Shown one piece after another: positions 43,615 to 52,477 of a stretch of DNA of 64,000 nt. Under the pieces are notes generated by a model that was given only the letters and a program-made list of their open reading frames with translations, did no database searches and had not been told where the DNA came from. How positions within the stretch are numbered: position 1 is the first letter of the stretch; the number at the start of each line of letters is the position of its first letter. Location of the stretch: contig JBBRLL010000003.1 in the NCBI GenBank assembly GCA_038231395.1, positions 72,509 through 136,508 on the forward strand, given 5' to 3'. A program made the position numbers and the translations under genes. This DNA is from Stagnihabitans sp038231395 (GTDB taxonomy: Bacteria > Pseudomonadota > Alphaproteobacteria > Rhodobacterales > Rhodobacteraceae).

Positions 43615-45420
43615 TTAGTACAGGCTTGAGGCCCCCTCGGTCGAGGGGCCGACCTGGGCGCGGAAGGCTGCGAACAATTCGCGGCCAAGCCCCCATGCGT
43701 TGTGGGAAAGGTCGGCGGTGGCGAGGGGGCGTTCGGCAAAATCGGGGGCCAGTACCGTCAGGGTTCCGGCAGTGGCATCAAGGCGGACGATGTCGCCGTC
43801 GCGCAGTCTGGCGATCGGGCCACCTGCGGCGGCTTCGGGAGAGACATGGATGGCGGCGGGAACCTTGCCAGACGCGCCGGACATGCGGCCATCGGTGACC
43901 AGCGCCACTTTCAGCCCGCGTTCCTGCAGGATCGAAAGCGTGGGCGTCAGCGAATGCAGTTCGGGCATGCCGTTGGCCTGCGGGCCCTGAAAGCGCACCA
44001 CGACGATGGTGTCGGTGGTGAATTCGCCGTCCTTGAAGGCGGTTTTCACGTCAGATTGATCGTGAAAGATACGGACCGGCGCCTCGATCACGTGACGTTC
44101 TGGCGCCACGGCGGAGATTTTGATCACGCCGCGCCCAAGGTTGCCGGTCAATTGCTTTAACCCTCCGGTGGTGGCGAAGGGGGCGGCGACCGGGCGGATG
44201 ATCTTGTCGTTGAGGGTTTCCTTGGCACCGTCCTGCCAGATCAGCCGGCCCATATGCAGTTTGGGCTCTTTCCGGTAGGCGGCAAGGCCCTCGCCTAGGA
44301 TGGTCTTGGCATCCGCGTGCAACAGGCCCGCGTCCATCAACTCGCGCATCAAAAGGCCCAGACCGCCAGCCGCGTGAAAAGCGTTCACGTCGGCCATGCC
44401 ATTGGGATAGACCTTGGCCATCAGGGGAACGATTTCGCTGAGGTCGGCGAAGTCTTGCAGGTCCAGCAGCACACCCGAGGCGCGGGCCATGGCGGGCAGG
44501 TGCAGGACAAGGTTGGTGGAGCCGCCGGTCGCCATCAGGCCGACAATGCCGTTGACGTAAGCCCGCTCGTCCAGAATCTCACCCGCCGGGCGGAAATCGT
44601 TGCCAAGAGCTGTGATGGCAGAGGCGCGTTCGACGGCGGCGATGGTCAACGCCTCCCGCAGGGGGGTGCCGGGGTTGACGAAGGAGGAACCGGGCAGGTG
44701 CAGCCCCATGAACTCCATCAGCATCTGATTGGTGTTGGCGGTGCCGTAGAAGGTGCAGGTGCCGATGCCGTGATAAGAGGCCATTTCAGCCGCCATCAGC
44801 GCGTCACGGCCAACCTCGCCATTGGCGAAAGCATTGCGGACCCGGGATTTTTCCTCGTTGGGCAGGCCGGTGGACATCGGGCCTGCGGGCACGAACACCG
44901 CTGGGATATGGCCGAAGGTGGCGGCGGCGATGATCAGGCCAGGGACGATCTTGTCGCAGACGCCAAGGTACATGGCGGCATCAAAGGTGTTGTGGCTCAG
45001 CGCAATCCCGGCCGCCATGGCGATGACATCGCGAGAAAACAGCGACATCTCCATCCCCGGTTGGCCCTGTGTCACGCCGTCACACATGGCGGGGACGCCG
45101 CCCGCCACCTGAGCCGTCGCCCCGACGCGTCGGGCGGTGGCCCGGATCAGGTCGGGGTAATGCTCATAGGGTTGGTGGGCCGACAGCATGTCGTTGTAAG
45201 CGGTGACGATGCCGATGTTGGGCACCCGACCATCCGCCAGTGCCGCTTTGTCCTGCGTCATCGCGGCATAGGCGTGCGCCTGATTTCCGCAACTCAGATG
45301 CGCACGCACCGGACCCTTGGCAACCGCCTGTCCGATCCGTTGCACATAAAGGCCGCGCGTCTGGAGAGAGCGTTCGCGGATGCGGTCAGTCACACGGGCG
45401 ATCGTGGGGTGAAGGTCCAT
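43615..45420 (-). CDS. edd: Phosphogluconate dehydratase
   Basis: An iron-sulfur IlvD/Edd-family dehydratase of 601 residues, converting 6-phosphogluconate to KDPG. Diagnostic stretches: GVPAMCDGVTQGQPGMEMSL, GVCDKIVPGLIIAA, GTCTFYGTANTNQMLMEFMG and DVNAFHAAGGLGLLMRELMD. The MDLHPTIARVTDRI opening fixes the ATG at 45420, giving the normal length; the longer frame to 45462 lacks support. A LacI-type operator lies 47 bases upstream, so expression is probably repressed unless sugar acids are present. Confidence 0.96.
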   Translation of the reverse strand: MDLHPTIARVTDRIRERSLQTRGLYVQRIGQAVAKGPVRAHLSCGNQAHAYAAMTQDKAALADGRVPNIGIVTAYNDMLSAHQPYEHYPDLIRATARRVGATAQVAGGVPAMCDGVTQGQPGMEMSLFSRDVIAMAAGIALSHNTFDAAMYLGVCDKIVPGLIIAAATFGHIPAVFVPAGPMSTGLPNEEKSRVRNAFANGEVGRDALMAAEMASYHGIGTCTFYGTANTNQMLMEFMGLHLPGSSFVNPGTPLREALTIAAVERASAITALGNDFRPAGEILDERAYVNGIVGLMATGGSTNLVLHLPAMARASGVLLDLQDFADLSEIVPLMAKVYPNGMADVNAFHAAGGLGLLMRELMDAGLLHADAKTILGEGLAAYRKEPKLHMGRLIWQDGAKETLNDKIIRPVAAPFATTGGLKQLTGNLGRGVIKISAVAPERHVIEAPVRIFHDQSDVKTAFKDGEFTTDTIVVVRFQGPQANGMPELHSLTPTLSILQERGLKVALVTDGRMSGASGKVPAAIHVSPEAAAGGPIARLRDGDIVRLDATAGTLTVLAPDFAERPLATADLSHNAWGLGRELFAAFRAQVGPSTEGASSLY

Positions 45421-45466
45421 GGAATCCTCAAGGCTTGCGGCGGGATGATCGGATACTACCAAACTC

Positions 45467-45480
45467 TGTTAGCGCTAACA
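45467..45480. promoter_or_regulatory. LacI-family-type operator upstream of edd
   Basis: tgttagcgctaaca is a perfect 14-bp palindrome with the central CG typical of LacI/GalR-family operators, 47 bases upstream of the edd start and in the space shared with the divergent lipoprotein gene. By analogy with sugar-acid regulons, a GntR- or KdgR-like LacI repressor would bind here. No such regulator gene is in the window. Confidence 0.8.
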
Positions 45481-45693
45481 ACCCAATTTAAATCGTGGCG
45501 ACAGTTTGCACCGCCATCTTCCTGACGGGGTGACAGCACAACACCTCTAACAAACCTTCGTCCGAATGGCAGTGCCTGAATGACGCCATGGAAATAATGA
45601 CCCTGAATTTGCGAAAATTTCAGCCCAATTTGGTCACAATGGCCGGGCAATTTGACGTTGAAAGTTAAAGGGCCGCGGCCTTGGGAGTACCTT

Positions 45694-46434
45694 ATGCAAA
45701 TCAGTACATCGACGATGGCGTTGGCTGCGGTTCTAGGCCTGGCGGCTTGCGGCTCATCGCAATCCGTCAGCCGCAATGAAAGCACGGATCGCCCGCTGAT
45801 CGGCGCATTTTCGCACACCATGATGCTTAGTTTCACTGCAATGGACGTGGTGGAGACCTCTTATAACGTCGTCAAGGTCAACGTGACGGTGCCGCAGACC
45901 CTGCGGGTGTCAGAGGCGAACAGCTATGTGCCGATGGCGGATATCGTCTGGCACGGTGATCCGGCAGGCGACCGCGCAGGACAGGTGCAAGCCCTGTTGA
46001 CCGAAGCTGCGACGAAAGCCACCAAAGACATGACCAGCGGGCCGAAGGTTGAAGTGGACTTGGTGCTGACCCGTTTTCACGCTTTGACACCCAAGGCGCG
46101 CTATTCGACCGGCGGCAATTTCGCGACCCGTTTCATCATGACGGTGCGCGACGTGACCTCTGGGAAGATCATCGACGGGCCGCGCCCGGTGGTCGCGGAT
46201 TGCCTCGCATCGGGCGGCAACCGTGCCATGCAGGAAGAATCCGCCGGGATCACCCAGAAGTCGGTCGTAGAGGAACATGTGGCGAAGATTTTGGCCCATG
46301 AACTGACGCTTCATCTGGCGCCGCGTGGACCAGTGCTTGCGATGGCGCAGGACGAGGTGTCTTTGACCGACCGCGGCTTTGGCATTGTCAGCCGCAGCAA
46401 GTTTGTGCCGGGGTCTTTGACATTCGGGCGATAG
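45694..46434 (+). CDS. Predicted lipoprotein of unknown function
   Basis: A 246-residue protein with a lipoprotein signal peptide: TMALAAVLGLAAC-GSSQ, the lipobox Cys at about residue 19. The mature part has VKVNVTVPQTLRVSEANSYV, PMADIVWHGDPAGDRAGQVQ and LVLTRFHALTPKARYSTGGN, beta-rich stretches that recur in an uncharacterised Rhodobacteraceae lipoprotein family (possibly DUF6778, from memory). The ATG at 45694 has GGGAG six bases upstream. It is divergent from edd. Confidence 0.78.
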   Translation: MQISTSTMALAAVLGLAACGSSQSVSRNESTDRPLIGAFSHTMMLSFTAMDVVETSYNVVKVNVTVPQTLRVSEANSYVPMADIVWHGDPAGDRAGQVQALLTEAATKATKDMTSGPKVEVDLVLTRFHALTPKARYSTGGNFATRFIMTVRDVTSGKIIDGPRPVVADCLASGGNRAMQEESAGITQKSVVEEHVAKILAHELTLHLAPRGPVLAMAQDEVSLTDRGFGIVSRSKFVPGSLTFGR

Positions 46435-46617
46435 GTAGGGCAAACGGCCGGGGCAGGGCATCCGGCCCCAAAATCCCAACCGCAAATCGCAAGCACAAAC
46501 CTTAGGCCGCAAATCGGCTGGTGTCGGTGACAGCGCGGCAGAACTGAGGCCAAAGCCAGGCATGTCCCTTGCAGGCCGGGCCTTTCCAGATCCGGCGGAA
46601 CACCGTAAAGGGGGGCG

Positions 46618-47874
46618 ATGTGCCCTGCATCCCCCCTCTCTGACGAGCCCGAATTCACCCCGGCCCCCGACCCCTCTGTGGCCCGGACCCATAGCCGTCC
46701 TGTCGTGCGCCTGCGCCCGAAGGCCGAAGCACGCGCCGTTCGGCTGGGCTTTCCCTGGGTCTACGAAGATGAACTGGTGGTGGACCGGCGCACGGCCGCC
46801 CTCGCCCCCGGTGCCTTGGCGGTGCTGGAGGATGGCGACCGCCGGCAAATCGGTCTGGTGACGGTCAACGTGAAATCCAAAATCATCGCCCGTATGCTGG
46901 ACCGCGATGTGACGGCCCAGATCGACGAAGCGTGGTTTGCCGCACGTCTGACGACGGCTTTGGCCTTGCGGGAACGCTTGCACGACGCGCCGTTCTACCG
47001 GCTGATCCATGCCGAGGCGGATGGCTTGCCCGGCGTCATCATCGACCGTTTTGGCGACGCCGCCGTGATCCAGCCCAACGCCGCCTGGGCCGAGGCGCAT
47101 ATTGACGCTTTGAGCGCCGCTTTATGCCGGGTGACCGGGGTAAACACTGTTGTCAAGAATGGCACCGGTCGCGCGCGGGGGTTGGAGGGGTTGAAGGATG
47201 AAACCGTCGTCATGGCCGGCGCTTTGGCCGGCCCGATTGCGGTGCCGATGAATGGCGCCACCTACCTCGCCGATCTGGAGGGCGGGCAGAAGACCGGGCT
47301 GTTCTTTGACCAGCGCCCGAATCATGCTTTTGCCGCGAAGCTGGCCAAAGGAGCACGGGTGCTGGACGTGTTCTCGCATGTCGGCGGCTTTGCACTGGCG
47401 GCTTTGGCAGGGGGTGCGGTCAGCGCCTTGGCGGTGGATTCCTCGGGCTCTGCTTTGGCCCTTGCCACCAAGGGCGCCGAGGCGTCGGGCTTTGCGGGCC
47501 TTACCACACGGCAGGGCGACGCTTTTGACGTGCTGGAAGCATTGGGCGTCGAGGGGGCGAAATTTGATCTGGTGGTCTGCGATCCGCCCGCCTTCGCCCC
47601 GAATAAATCGGCGCTGGAGGCTGGGTTGCGCGCCTATGAGCGGGTGGCCAAACATGCGGCTGGCTTGGTCGCGCCGGGAGGTTATCTGGTCTTGTGTTCG
47701 TGCAGCCATGCCGCCGACCTCAGCGCCTTTCGCAACGCCTGCGCACGCGGGATCGGCAGGGGCGGTCGCAAAGGCCAACTGATTTACACCGGATTTGCCG
47801 GGCCTGATCACCCGATGCTGCCGGTTCTCGCCGAAAGCGCCTACCTCAAATCGCTGTTCTTCCGGCTTGACTGA
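46618..47874 (+). CDS. RlmI-like class I SAM-dependent rRNA methyltransferase
   Basis: A 418-residue protein with an N-terminal PUA-like domain (LGFPWVYEDELVVDRRTAAL), a central EEHEE-type region (FYRLIHAEADGLPGVIIDRF) and a C-terminal Rossmann methyltransferase (KTGLFFDQRPN, VLDVFSHVGGFALAALAGGA, VVCDPPAFAPNKSALEAGL, LCSCSHAADL). This is the RlmI/RlmK layout of m5C-type 23S rRNA methyltransferases; the exact target is unknown. I recall that the pair with the next gene is annotated in Rhodobacter as the RSP_2647 RNA methyltransferase and RSP_2648 PIN protein families. Start ATG 46618 with a GGGGG site; its stop overlaps the next start (TGATG). Confidence 0.87.
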   Translation: MCPASPLSDEPEFTPAPDPSVARTHSRPVVRLRPKAEARAVRLGFPWVYEDELVVDRRTAALAPGALAVLEDGDRRQIGLVTVNVKSKIIARMLDRDVTAQIDEAWFAARLTTALALRERLHDAPFYRLIHAEADGLPGVIIDRFGDAAVIQPNAAWAEAHIDALSAALCRVTGVNTVVKNGTGRARGLEGLKDETVVMAGALAGPIAVPMNGATYLADLEGGQKTGLFFDQRPNHAFAAKLAKGARVLDVFSHVGGFALAALAGGAVSALAVDSSGSALALATKGAEASGFAGLTTRQGDAFDVLEALGVEGAKFDLVVCDPPAFAPNKSALEAGLRAYERVAKHAAGLVAPGGYLVLCSCSHAADLSAFRNACARGIGRGGRKGQLIYTGFAGPDHPMLPVLAESAYLKSLFFRLD

Positions 47875-48422
47875 TGCGGGTGGTTCTGGACGCCTGCGTG
47901 CTATTCCCCACCGTCCTGCGTGAGCTTTTGTTGGGGGTTGCAGCGCGCGGCCTTTATGAGCCGCAGTGGTCCGACCGGATATTGCGCGAATGGGTGCTGG
48001 CTACGGCGAAACTTGGGCCTTTGGCGCAGGCGATGGCCGAGGGAGATGCTGCCATGGCGCGCGCCGCCTTCCCCCGGGCCAGCGTGAAAGAGCAACCCAA
48101 TATCGAGGCGCGGCTTTCTCTGCCCGACCCCGATGACGTTCATGTGCTGGCGGTCGCAATCGGCGGCCACGCTGACGCCATCGTGACCTTCAATGCGGTG
48201 GACTTCCCCCGCCATCTGCTGGCCGACGAGGGGATAGAGCGTCGCGATCCCGATGGATTTTTGTGGGAGCTGTGGTCGAAAAACCCGGCAGAGGTCGGCG
48301 GGGTTGTGGCAAGCGTCCATGCAAAGGCCGAAGAAATGGCTGGCCGCAGCCTGCCCCTGCGCAGCTTCCTGAAAAAGGCGCAGCTTTGGCGCCTGGGCAA
48401 GGCTTTGGAGGCTGAGGCTTAG
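47874..48422 (+). CDS. PIN-domain protein coupled to the methyltransferase gene
   Basis: A 182-residue PIN-domain protein: VVLDACVLFPTVLREL (first catalytic Asp), IEARLSLPDPDDVHVLAVAI (second and third acidic positions) and HADAIVTFNAVDFPRHLL (final Asp). PIN proteins are usually RNases, often VapC toxins, but no antitoxin-sized gene lies nearby; instead it is translationally coupled to an RNA methyltransferase. An RNA-processing or quality-control role for the pair is plausible inference. A tail after residue 130 (KKAQLWRLGKALEAEA) is basic and helical. Confidence 0.83.
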   Translation: MRVVLDACVLFPTVLRELLLGVAARGLYEPQWSDRILREWVLATAKLGPLAQAMAEGDAAMARAAFPRASVKEQPNIEARLSLPDPDDVHVLAVAIGGHADAIVTFNAVDFPRHLLADEGIERRDPDGFLWELWSKNPAEVGGVVASVHAKAEEMAGRSLPLRSFLKKAQLWRLGKALEAEA

Positions 48423-48549
48423 GGGAAGTCTGCGGTGGCCCAAACCGGGCTCGTTAAATCGCGGTCATTGTTGGAGCGCAAATCTACGCCCTTGGGCCTT
48501 TCCATCACCTGGCAGCGTTTTGCCCTTCAGGCGTTGACAAGTGGTTTGA

Positions 48550-49212
48550 TCAAATTCCCCGCGATTTGACCGACCGGCGGAGCAACAGCAATCCGCCAAG
48601 TCCGGCCAACATCAAACCTCCACCAGCGGGCAGCGGAACGGCTACTGCAAAAATCTGGATTCTGCGGGTGTCCAACCCCAGCAACGTCTCACCATGGAAA
48701 CTGGATTGGGCATCGGTCAGAACCACGTCGAACAGATCAACGGAATCACCGAAAGCCAGTTGATCGATGGGCGTCGTCAGGGCAAACGGCACCGGAAGAT
48801 CGGTGTAGGCGTGCAAGGCCAGCAGAGTGGTCGCGATATAGCTGCCAAAACTGCCAGTGCTTGCGTCGGTCAACAGATAGTGACCGGGATCGATACTATC
48901 CGGCTCCAACCCCAGCAGGCCCATGTCAAAGGCATAGGTCTGATTGTTGATCTTCAGTGCAGCCGCAGTCGTGGTGGTGGAAAAGCCGCCGGAGGGCAGG
49001 GACGCAATCCCGCTTGACGGGAAGGAGAAGTCGATCTGAAAGGCCTGTCCGGTCAGATTGGCCCCAACCGCGCCAAACAGGCCGATACCGTCGACGTCGG
49101 TGATATCAACCGTTCCCAGCACGAAACCGGAAATGCGACCATAGGTGGTTGCGGCCTCGGCTGCCAAGGTAGACCCCGCAAACAAGGCAGCAATGGTAAG
49201 GATACGAATCAC
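48550..49212 (-). CDS. VPLPA-CTERM-sorted secreted protein
   Basis: A 220-residue protein with a Sec signal peptide (ILTIAALFAGSTLAAEA), a beta-rich Ser/Thr/Gly body and the C-terminal sorting signal VPLPAGGGLMLAGLGGLLLL followed by RR, the PEP-CTERM-like tripartite signal used by exosortases in Rhodobacterales. It should be cleaved and released or anchored at the envelope. GTG start at 49212 with GGAG 8 bases upstream. No exosortase or EPS locus is in the window. Confidence 0.87.
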   Translation of the reverse strand: MIRILTIAALFAGSTLAAEAATTYGRISGFVLGTVDITDVDGIGLFGAVGANLTGQAFQIDFSFPSSGIASLPSGGFSTTTTAAALKINNQTYAFDMGLLGLEPDSIDPGHYLLTDASTGSFGSYIATTLLALHAYTDLPVPFALTTPIDQLAFGDSVDLFDVVLTDAQSSFHGETLLGLDTRRIQIFAVAVPLPAGGGLMLAGLGGLLLLRRSVKSRGI

Positions 49213-49377
49213 GAGAAGACTCCGATGCTATTTCCGGTTGAATGGAATTTTGCATAACGACTATTAAAGGTTGATTAATGGCAGAAAGTCAGCGGAAAGA
49301 TGTTTCGTGCAGCGCAGTGCCGCAGAAAACTTGCATGACCCAAAAACCACATGAGCGACGCGGCATAACCGACTGTT

Positions 49378-49668
49378 TCAGTTGGCTTCTTCCACAACCA
49401 CCAAATCGCGCGCACTGGCACCTTTGGCGAAGGACATCGCTTCGGTGTAGGCTGCGGAATGATAACACTCCACAGCCTGTTCCAGACTGGGGAATCGGGC
49501 GACCACATTGCGCGGGTGGCCGCCGCCTTCCAGTTGCACATAGCGGCCACCGCGCGCCAGAAAGACGCCGCCATGAGCCGCAATCGCCACCGTCGCGCGC
49601 TTGGCATATTCGCCGTAAGCGACGGGATCGGTGACGGTGACATGGGCAATCCACAGGGCAGTCGGCAT
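49378..49668 (-). CDS. DUF1330-family protein
   Basis: A 96-residue ferredoxin-fold (alpha/beta barrel dimer) protein: TALWIAHVTVTDPVAYGEYA, HGGVFLARGGRYVQLEGGGH and VARFPSLEQAVECYHSAAY, matching the DUF1330 family. Its function is unknown. Its ATG directly follows the alaS stop (TAG-ATG), so it is probably translated from the alaS message. Confidence 0.88.
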   Translation of the reverse strand: MPTALWIAHVTVTDPVAYGEYAKRATVAIAAHGGVFLARGGRYVQLEGGGHPRNVVARFPSLEQAVECYHSAAYTEAMSFAKGASARDLVVVEEAN

Positions 49669-52323
49669 CTACGCCTCCAATGCGGCTTGCACCGCCTTCA
49701 GGGCTGCGTCGGCAAGCGCGATATCATTGCCACCGGCTTGCGCCATGTCCGGACGACCACCGCCGCCCTTGCCGCCGAGGGCTTCAGCCGCAACCTTGAC
49801 GAGGGTGACAGCGCTGATGCGCCCGGTCAGGTCCGCCGTCACACCCGCAGCAACAGCAGGCTTGGCGCCGGTATCCGCAATCAAAACGACGGCGCCAGAG
49901 CCGAGCCTTGCCTTCATCTCGTCAATCAGCGCGGGCAAGTCCTTGCCGGACACCCCGGTAAGGACCTGAGCAATCAGCTTTATCCCGTTGATTTCCTTGA
50001 TGTCCGGCCCACCAGACGCACCACCGATTGCCAGTTCGCGGCGCAGCGTCGCCACTTCATTCTGCAAGGTACGGCGGTCGGCCATCAAGCCCTTGACCCG
50101 CCCCGCAAGCTCGGCGGGCGTGGCACCTATCGCCTGGGCCGCTGCGTCCAGATGGGCATAGTTCTCGCGCACATCGCGCAAAACACCCTCGCCGGTGATC
50201 GCCTCAATCCGGCGAATGCCCGAGGCAGAGGCGTTTTCGGACAGGATCAGGAACGAACCGATGTCGCCCAAACGAGCCACATGGGTGCCGCCGCACAGCT
50301 CCAGCGAATAGGTGCGCCCATCGACACCTTTGCCGGAACCGTCCAGCTGGCCCATCGACACCACGCGCACCTCGTCGCCGTATTTCTCCCCGAAAAGTGC
50401 CTGCGCCCCAAGGCCGCGCGCGTCATCCGGCGTCATGATCCGGGTTTCAACCGGCATATTCTGCCTGATCAGGGCATTGACCTCAGCCTCCACTGTGGAG
50501 AGTTCAGCCGGGGTCATGGCATGCGAATGGGCAAAGTCAAAGCGCAGCCGATCCGGGGCGTTCAGGCTGCCGCGTTGTGCCACGTGATCGCCCAAGGTGC
50601 GGCGCAGCGCCTCATTCAACAGGTGGGTGGCAGAGTGGTTGCCCTTGATCTGCGAACGTCGCCCGTGGCTTACATCCAGTTTTGCAGGTTGGTCCTTCAG
50701 GATCGAACCCTCAACCACATGGGCCAAATGGATGAAGACCCCGGCGGCCCGCTTGGTTTCGGTCACTTCTGCCAAACCGGTCTGGGTGCGGATAAAGCCG
50801 GTATCGCCGACCTGACCGCCGCTTTCACCATAAAACGGCGTCTGGTTCACCACGATCTGCACGGTTTCGCCCGCCGCAGCAGACGCAATTTCCGCGCCGT
50901 CCCGCACCAGGGCGTTGATCTTGCCCTCCGCCGTTTCGGTGTCATAACCAAGGAATTCCGTCACACCATGCGCTTCGGCGAGTTCGAACCAGATGTTGGC
51001 ATCTTTTGCATCGCCAGAACCGCTCCACGCCGCGCGGGCCTTTTTGCGCTGTTCGTCCATGGCGGCGTCAAAGCCCTGCACGTCAACCTCACGGCCCTGT
51101 TCGCGCAGGGCGTCCTGAATCAGGTCCAGTGGAAATCCGTAGGTGTCATAAAGTTTGAACGCGGCAGCGCCGGGCAGGGCTGAGCCTTCCGGCAGGCGCG
51201 AAAGTTCATCGTCCAAAAGCCGCAAACCCCGGTCCAATGTGGTGCGGAACCGGGATTCCTCCAGACGCAACGTCTCTTCGATCAGGCTTTGGGCACGGGT
51301 CAGTTCAGGGTAGGCACCGCCCATCTGGCGCACCAAAGCAGGAACCAGCCGGAACATCACCGGGTCTTGCGCACCCAACATATGGGCGTGGCGCATCGCG
51401 CGGCGCATGATCCGGCGCAAAACGTAGCCGCGCCCTTCATTCGACGGCATCACGCCATCGGCAATCAGGAAAGAGGTCGAACGCAGGTGATCGGCAATCA
51501 CGCGGTGATGCACCTTGCCCGCGCCATCCGGGTCAGTCGAGGTGGCATGGGCCGAAGCCTCGATCAGGGCGCGCATCAGATCGGTGTCATAATTGTCATG
51601 CTTGCCTTGCAGCAAAGCGCCAATCCGCTCCAGCCCCATGCCGGTGTCGATCGACTGCATCTCCAGCGGCACCAGACGACCGTCGGCGAACTGCTCGTTC
51701 TGCATGAACACGTTGTTCCAGATCTCGATGAACCGGTCGCCGTCCTGATCGGCACTGCCCGGAGGTCCGCCCCAGATATGGTCACCGTGGTCATAGAAAA
51801 TCTCGGTACAGGGGCCACAAGGACCGGTCGGCCCCATCCGCCAGAAGTTGTCATCCGAAGCGATCCGGATGATCTTGTTGTCCGCAAAGCCCGCAACTTT
51901 CTTCCAGATAGCCGCCGCCTCATCATCAGTGTGGTACACCGTGACGCACAGCTTGTCCTTGTTCAGGCCGAAATCCTTGGTCAGCAGCTCCCATGCAAAG
52001 GCAATCGCCTGCTCTTTGAAATAGTCGCCGAATGAAAAATTTCCCAGCATTTCGAAGAACGTATGGTGCCGTGCCGTATAGCCCACGTTGTCAAGGTCGT
52101 TGTGCTTTCCGCCCGCCCGCACACATTTTTGCGCCGTGGTGGCGCGCTTGTAGTCCCGCGTTTCCATCCCGGTAAAGCAATTCTTGAACTGCACCATGCC
52201 GGAATTGGTGAACATCAGCGTCGGGTCGTTGCGCGGCACAAGCGGAGAGCTTTCCACGACTTTGTGGCCATTGCGGGCGAAAAAATCCAGGAAAGTGGCG
52301 CGGATATCGTTCAGCGATTGCAT
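49669..52323 (-). CDS. alaS: Alanyl-tRNA synthetase
   Basis: An 884-residue class II synthetase charging tRNA-Ala. N-terminal catalytic domain: DPTLMFTNSGMVQFKNCFTG, HHTFFEMLGNFSFGDYFKEQ (motif 2 region); editing domain: NHSATHLLNEALRRTLGDHV (HxxxH) and LELCGGTHVARLGDIG (CxxxH); C-terminal DHHA1/C-Ala (GGRPDMAQAGG). The ATG at 52323 (MQSLNDIRATFLDFF) is the family start. It follows recA at 154 bases, the common recA-alaS neighbourhood in alphaproteobacteria. Confidence 0.97.
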   Translation of the reverse strand: MQSLNDIRATFLDFFARNGHKVVESSPLVPRNDPTLMFTNSGMVQFKNCFTGMETRDYKRATTAQKCVRAGGKHNDLDNVGYTARHHTFFEMLGNFSFGDYFKEQAIAFAWELLTKDFGLNKDKLCVTVYHTDDEAAAIWKKVAGFADNKIIRIASDDNFWRMGPTGPCGPCTEIFYDHGDHIWGGPPGSADQDGDRFIEIWNNVFMQNEQFADGRLVPLEMQSIDTGMGLERIGALLQGKHDNYDTDLMRALIEASAHATSTDPDGAGKVHHRVIADHLRSTSFLIADGVMPSNEGRGYVLRRIMRRAMRHAHMLGAQDPVMFRLVPALVRQMGGAYPELTRAQSLIEETLRLEESRFRTTLDRGLRLLDDELSRLPEGSALPGAAAFKLYDTYGFPLDLIQDALREQGREVDVQGFDAAMDEQRKKARAAWSGSGDAKDANIWFELAEAHGVTEFLGYDTETAEGKINALVRDGAEIASAAAGETVQIVVNQTPFYGESGGQVGDTGFIRTQTGLAEVTETKRAAGVFIHLAHVVEGSILKDQPAKLDVSHGRRSQIKGNHSATHLLNEALRRTLGDHVAQRGSLNAPDRLRFDFAHSHAMTPAELSTVEAEVNALIRQNMPVETRIMTPDDARGLGAQALFGEKYGDEVRVVSMGQLDGSGKGVDGRTYSLELCGGTHVARLGDIGSFLILSENASASGIRRIEAITGEGVLRDVRENYAHLDAAAQAIGATPAELAGRVKGLMADRRTLQNEVATLRRELAIGGASGGPDIKEINGIKLIAQVLTGVSGKDLPALIDEMKARLGSGAVVLIADTGAKPAVAAGVTADLTGRISAVTLVKVAAEALGGKGGGGRPDMAQAGGNDIALADAALKAVQAALEA

Positions 52324-52352
52324 GAGGGGCTTAGGTCCTTTTGCGAAAGGCA

Positions 52353-52370
52353 CGGAGGGTCGGCCCTCCG
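52353..52370. promoter_or_regulatory. Hairpin in the alaS leader
   Basis: cggaggg / ccctccg with a 4-base loop, 30 bases upstream of the alaS ATG. It could hinder translation or act as a weak terminator; no further support. Confidence 0.3.
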
Positions 52371-52407
52371 TTTAGACCGATGCGGCGGGCCTGTCCATTC
52401 TGAATGC

Positions 52408-52436
52408 AAAGCGGGCCGCCTGATGGGGGCGGCCCG
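52408..52436 (-). terminator. Rho-independent terminator after recA
   Basis: On the minus strand cgggccgcc, a 7-base loop, ggcggcccg, then ctttgc, 42 bases after the recA stop. A 9-bp GC stem and short T-run fit an intrinsic terminator separating recA from alaS. Confidence 0.75.
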
Positions 52437-52477
52437 ATGGATTTGGTGTCGGTTTTCGGGAATTTGACCTAAAGGTC

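Noticed and set aside
46449..46471. ggccgg...ccggcc hairpin after the lipoprotein gene as a terminator
   Set aside because: Only six pairs, a large loop and no T-run; too weak to list as a feature.
47874..48422. VapBC toxin-antitoxin module
   Set aside because: The PIN gene has no small antitoxin gene beside it and is coupled to an RNA methyltransferase instead.
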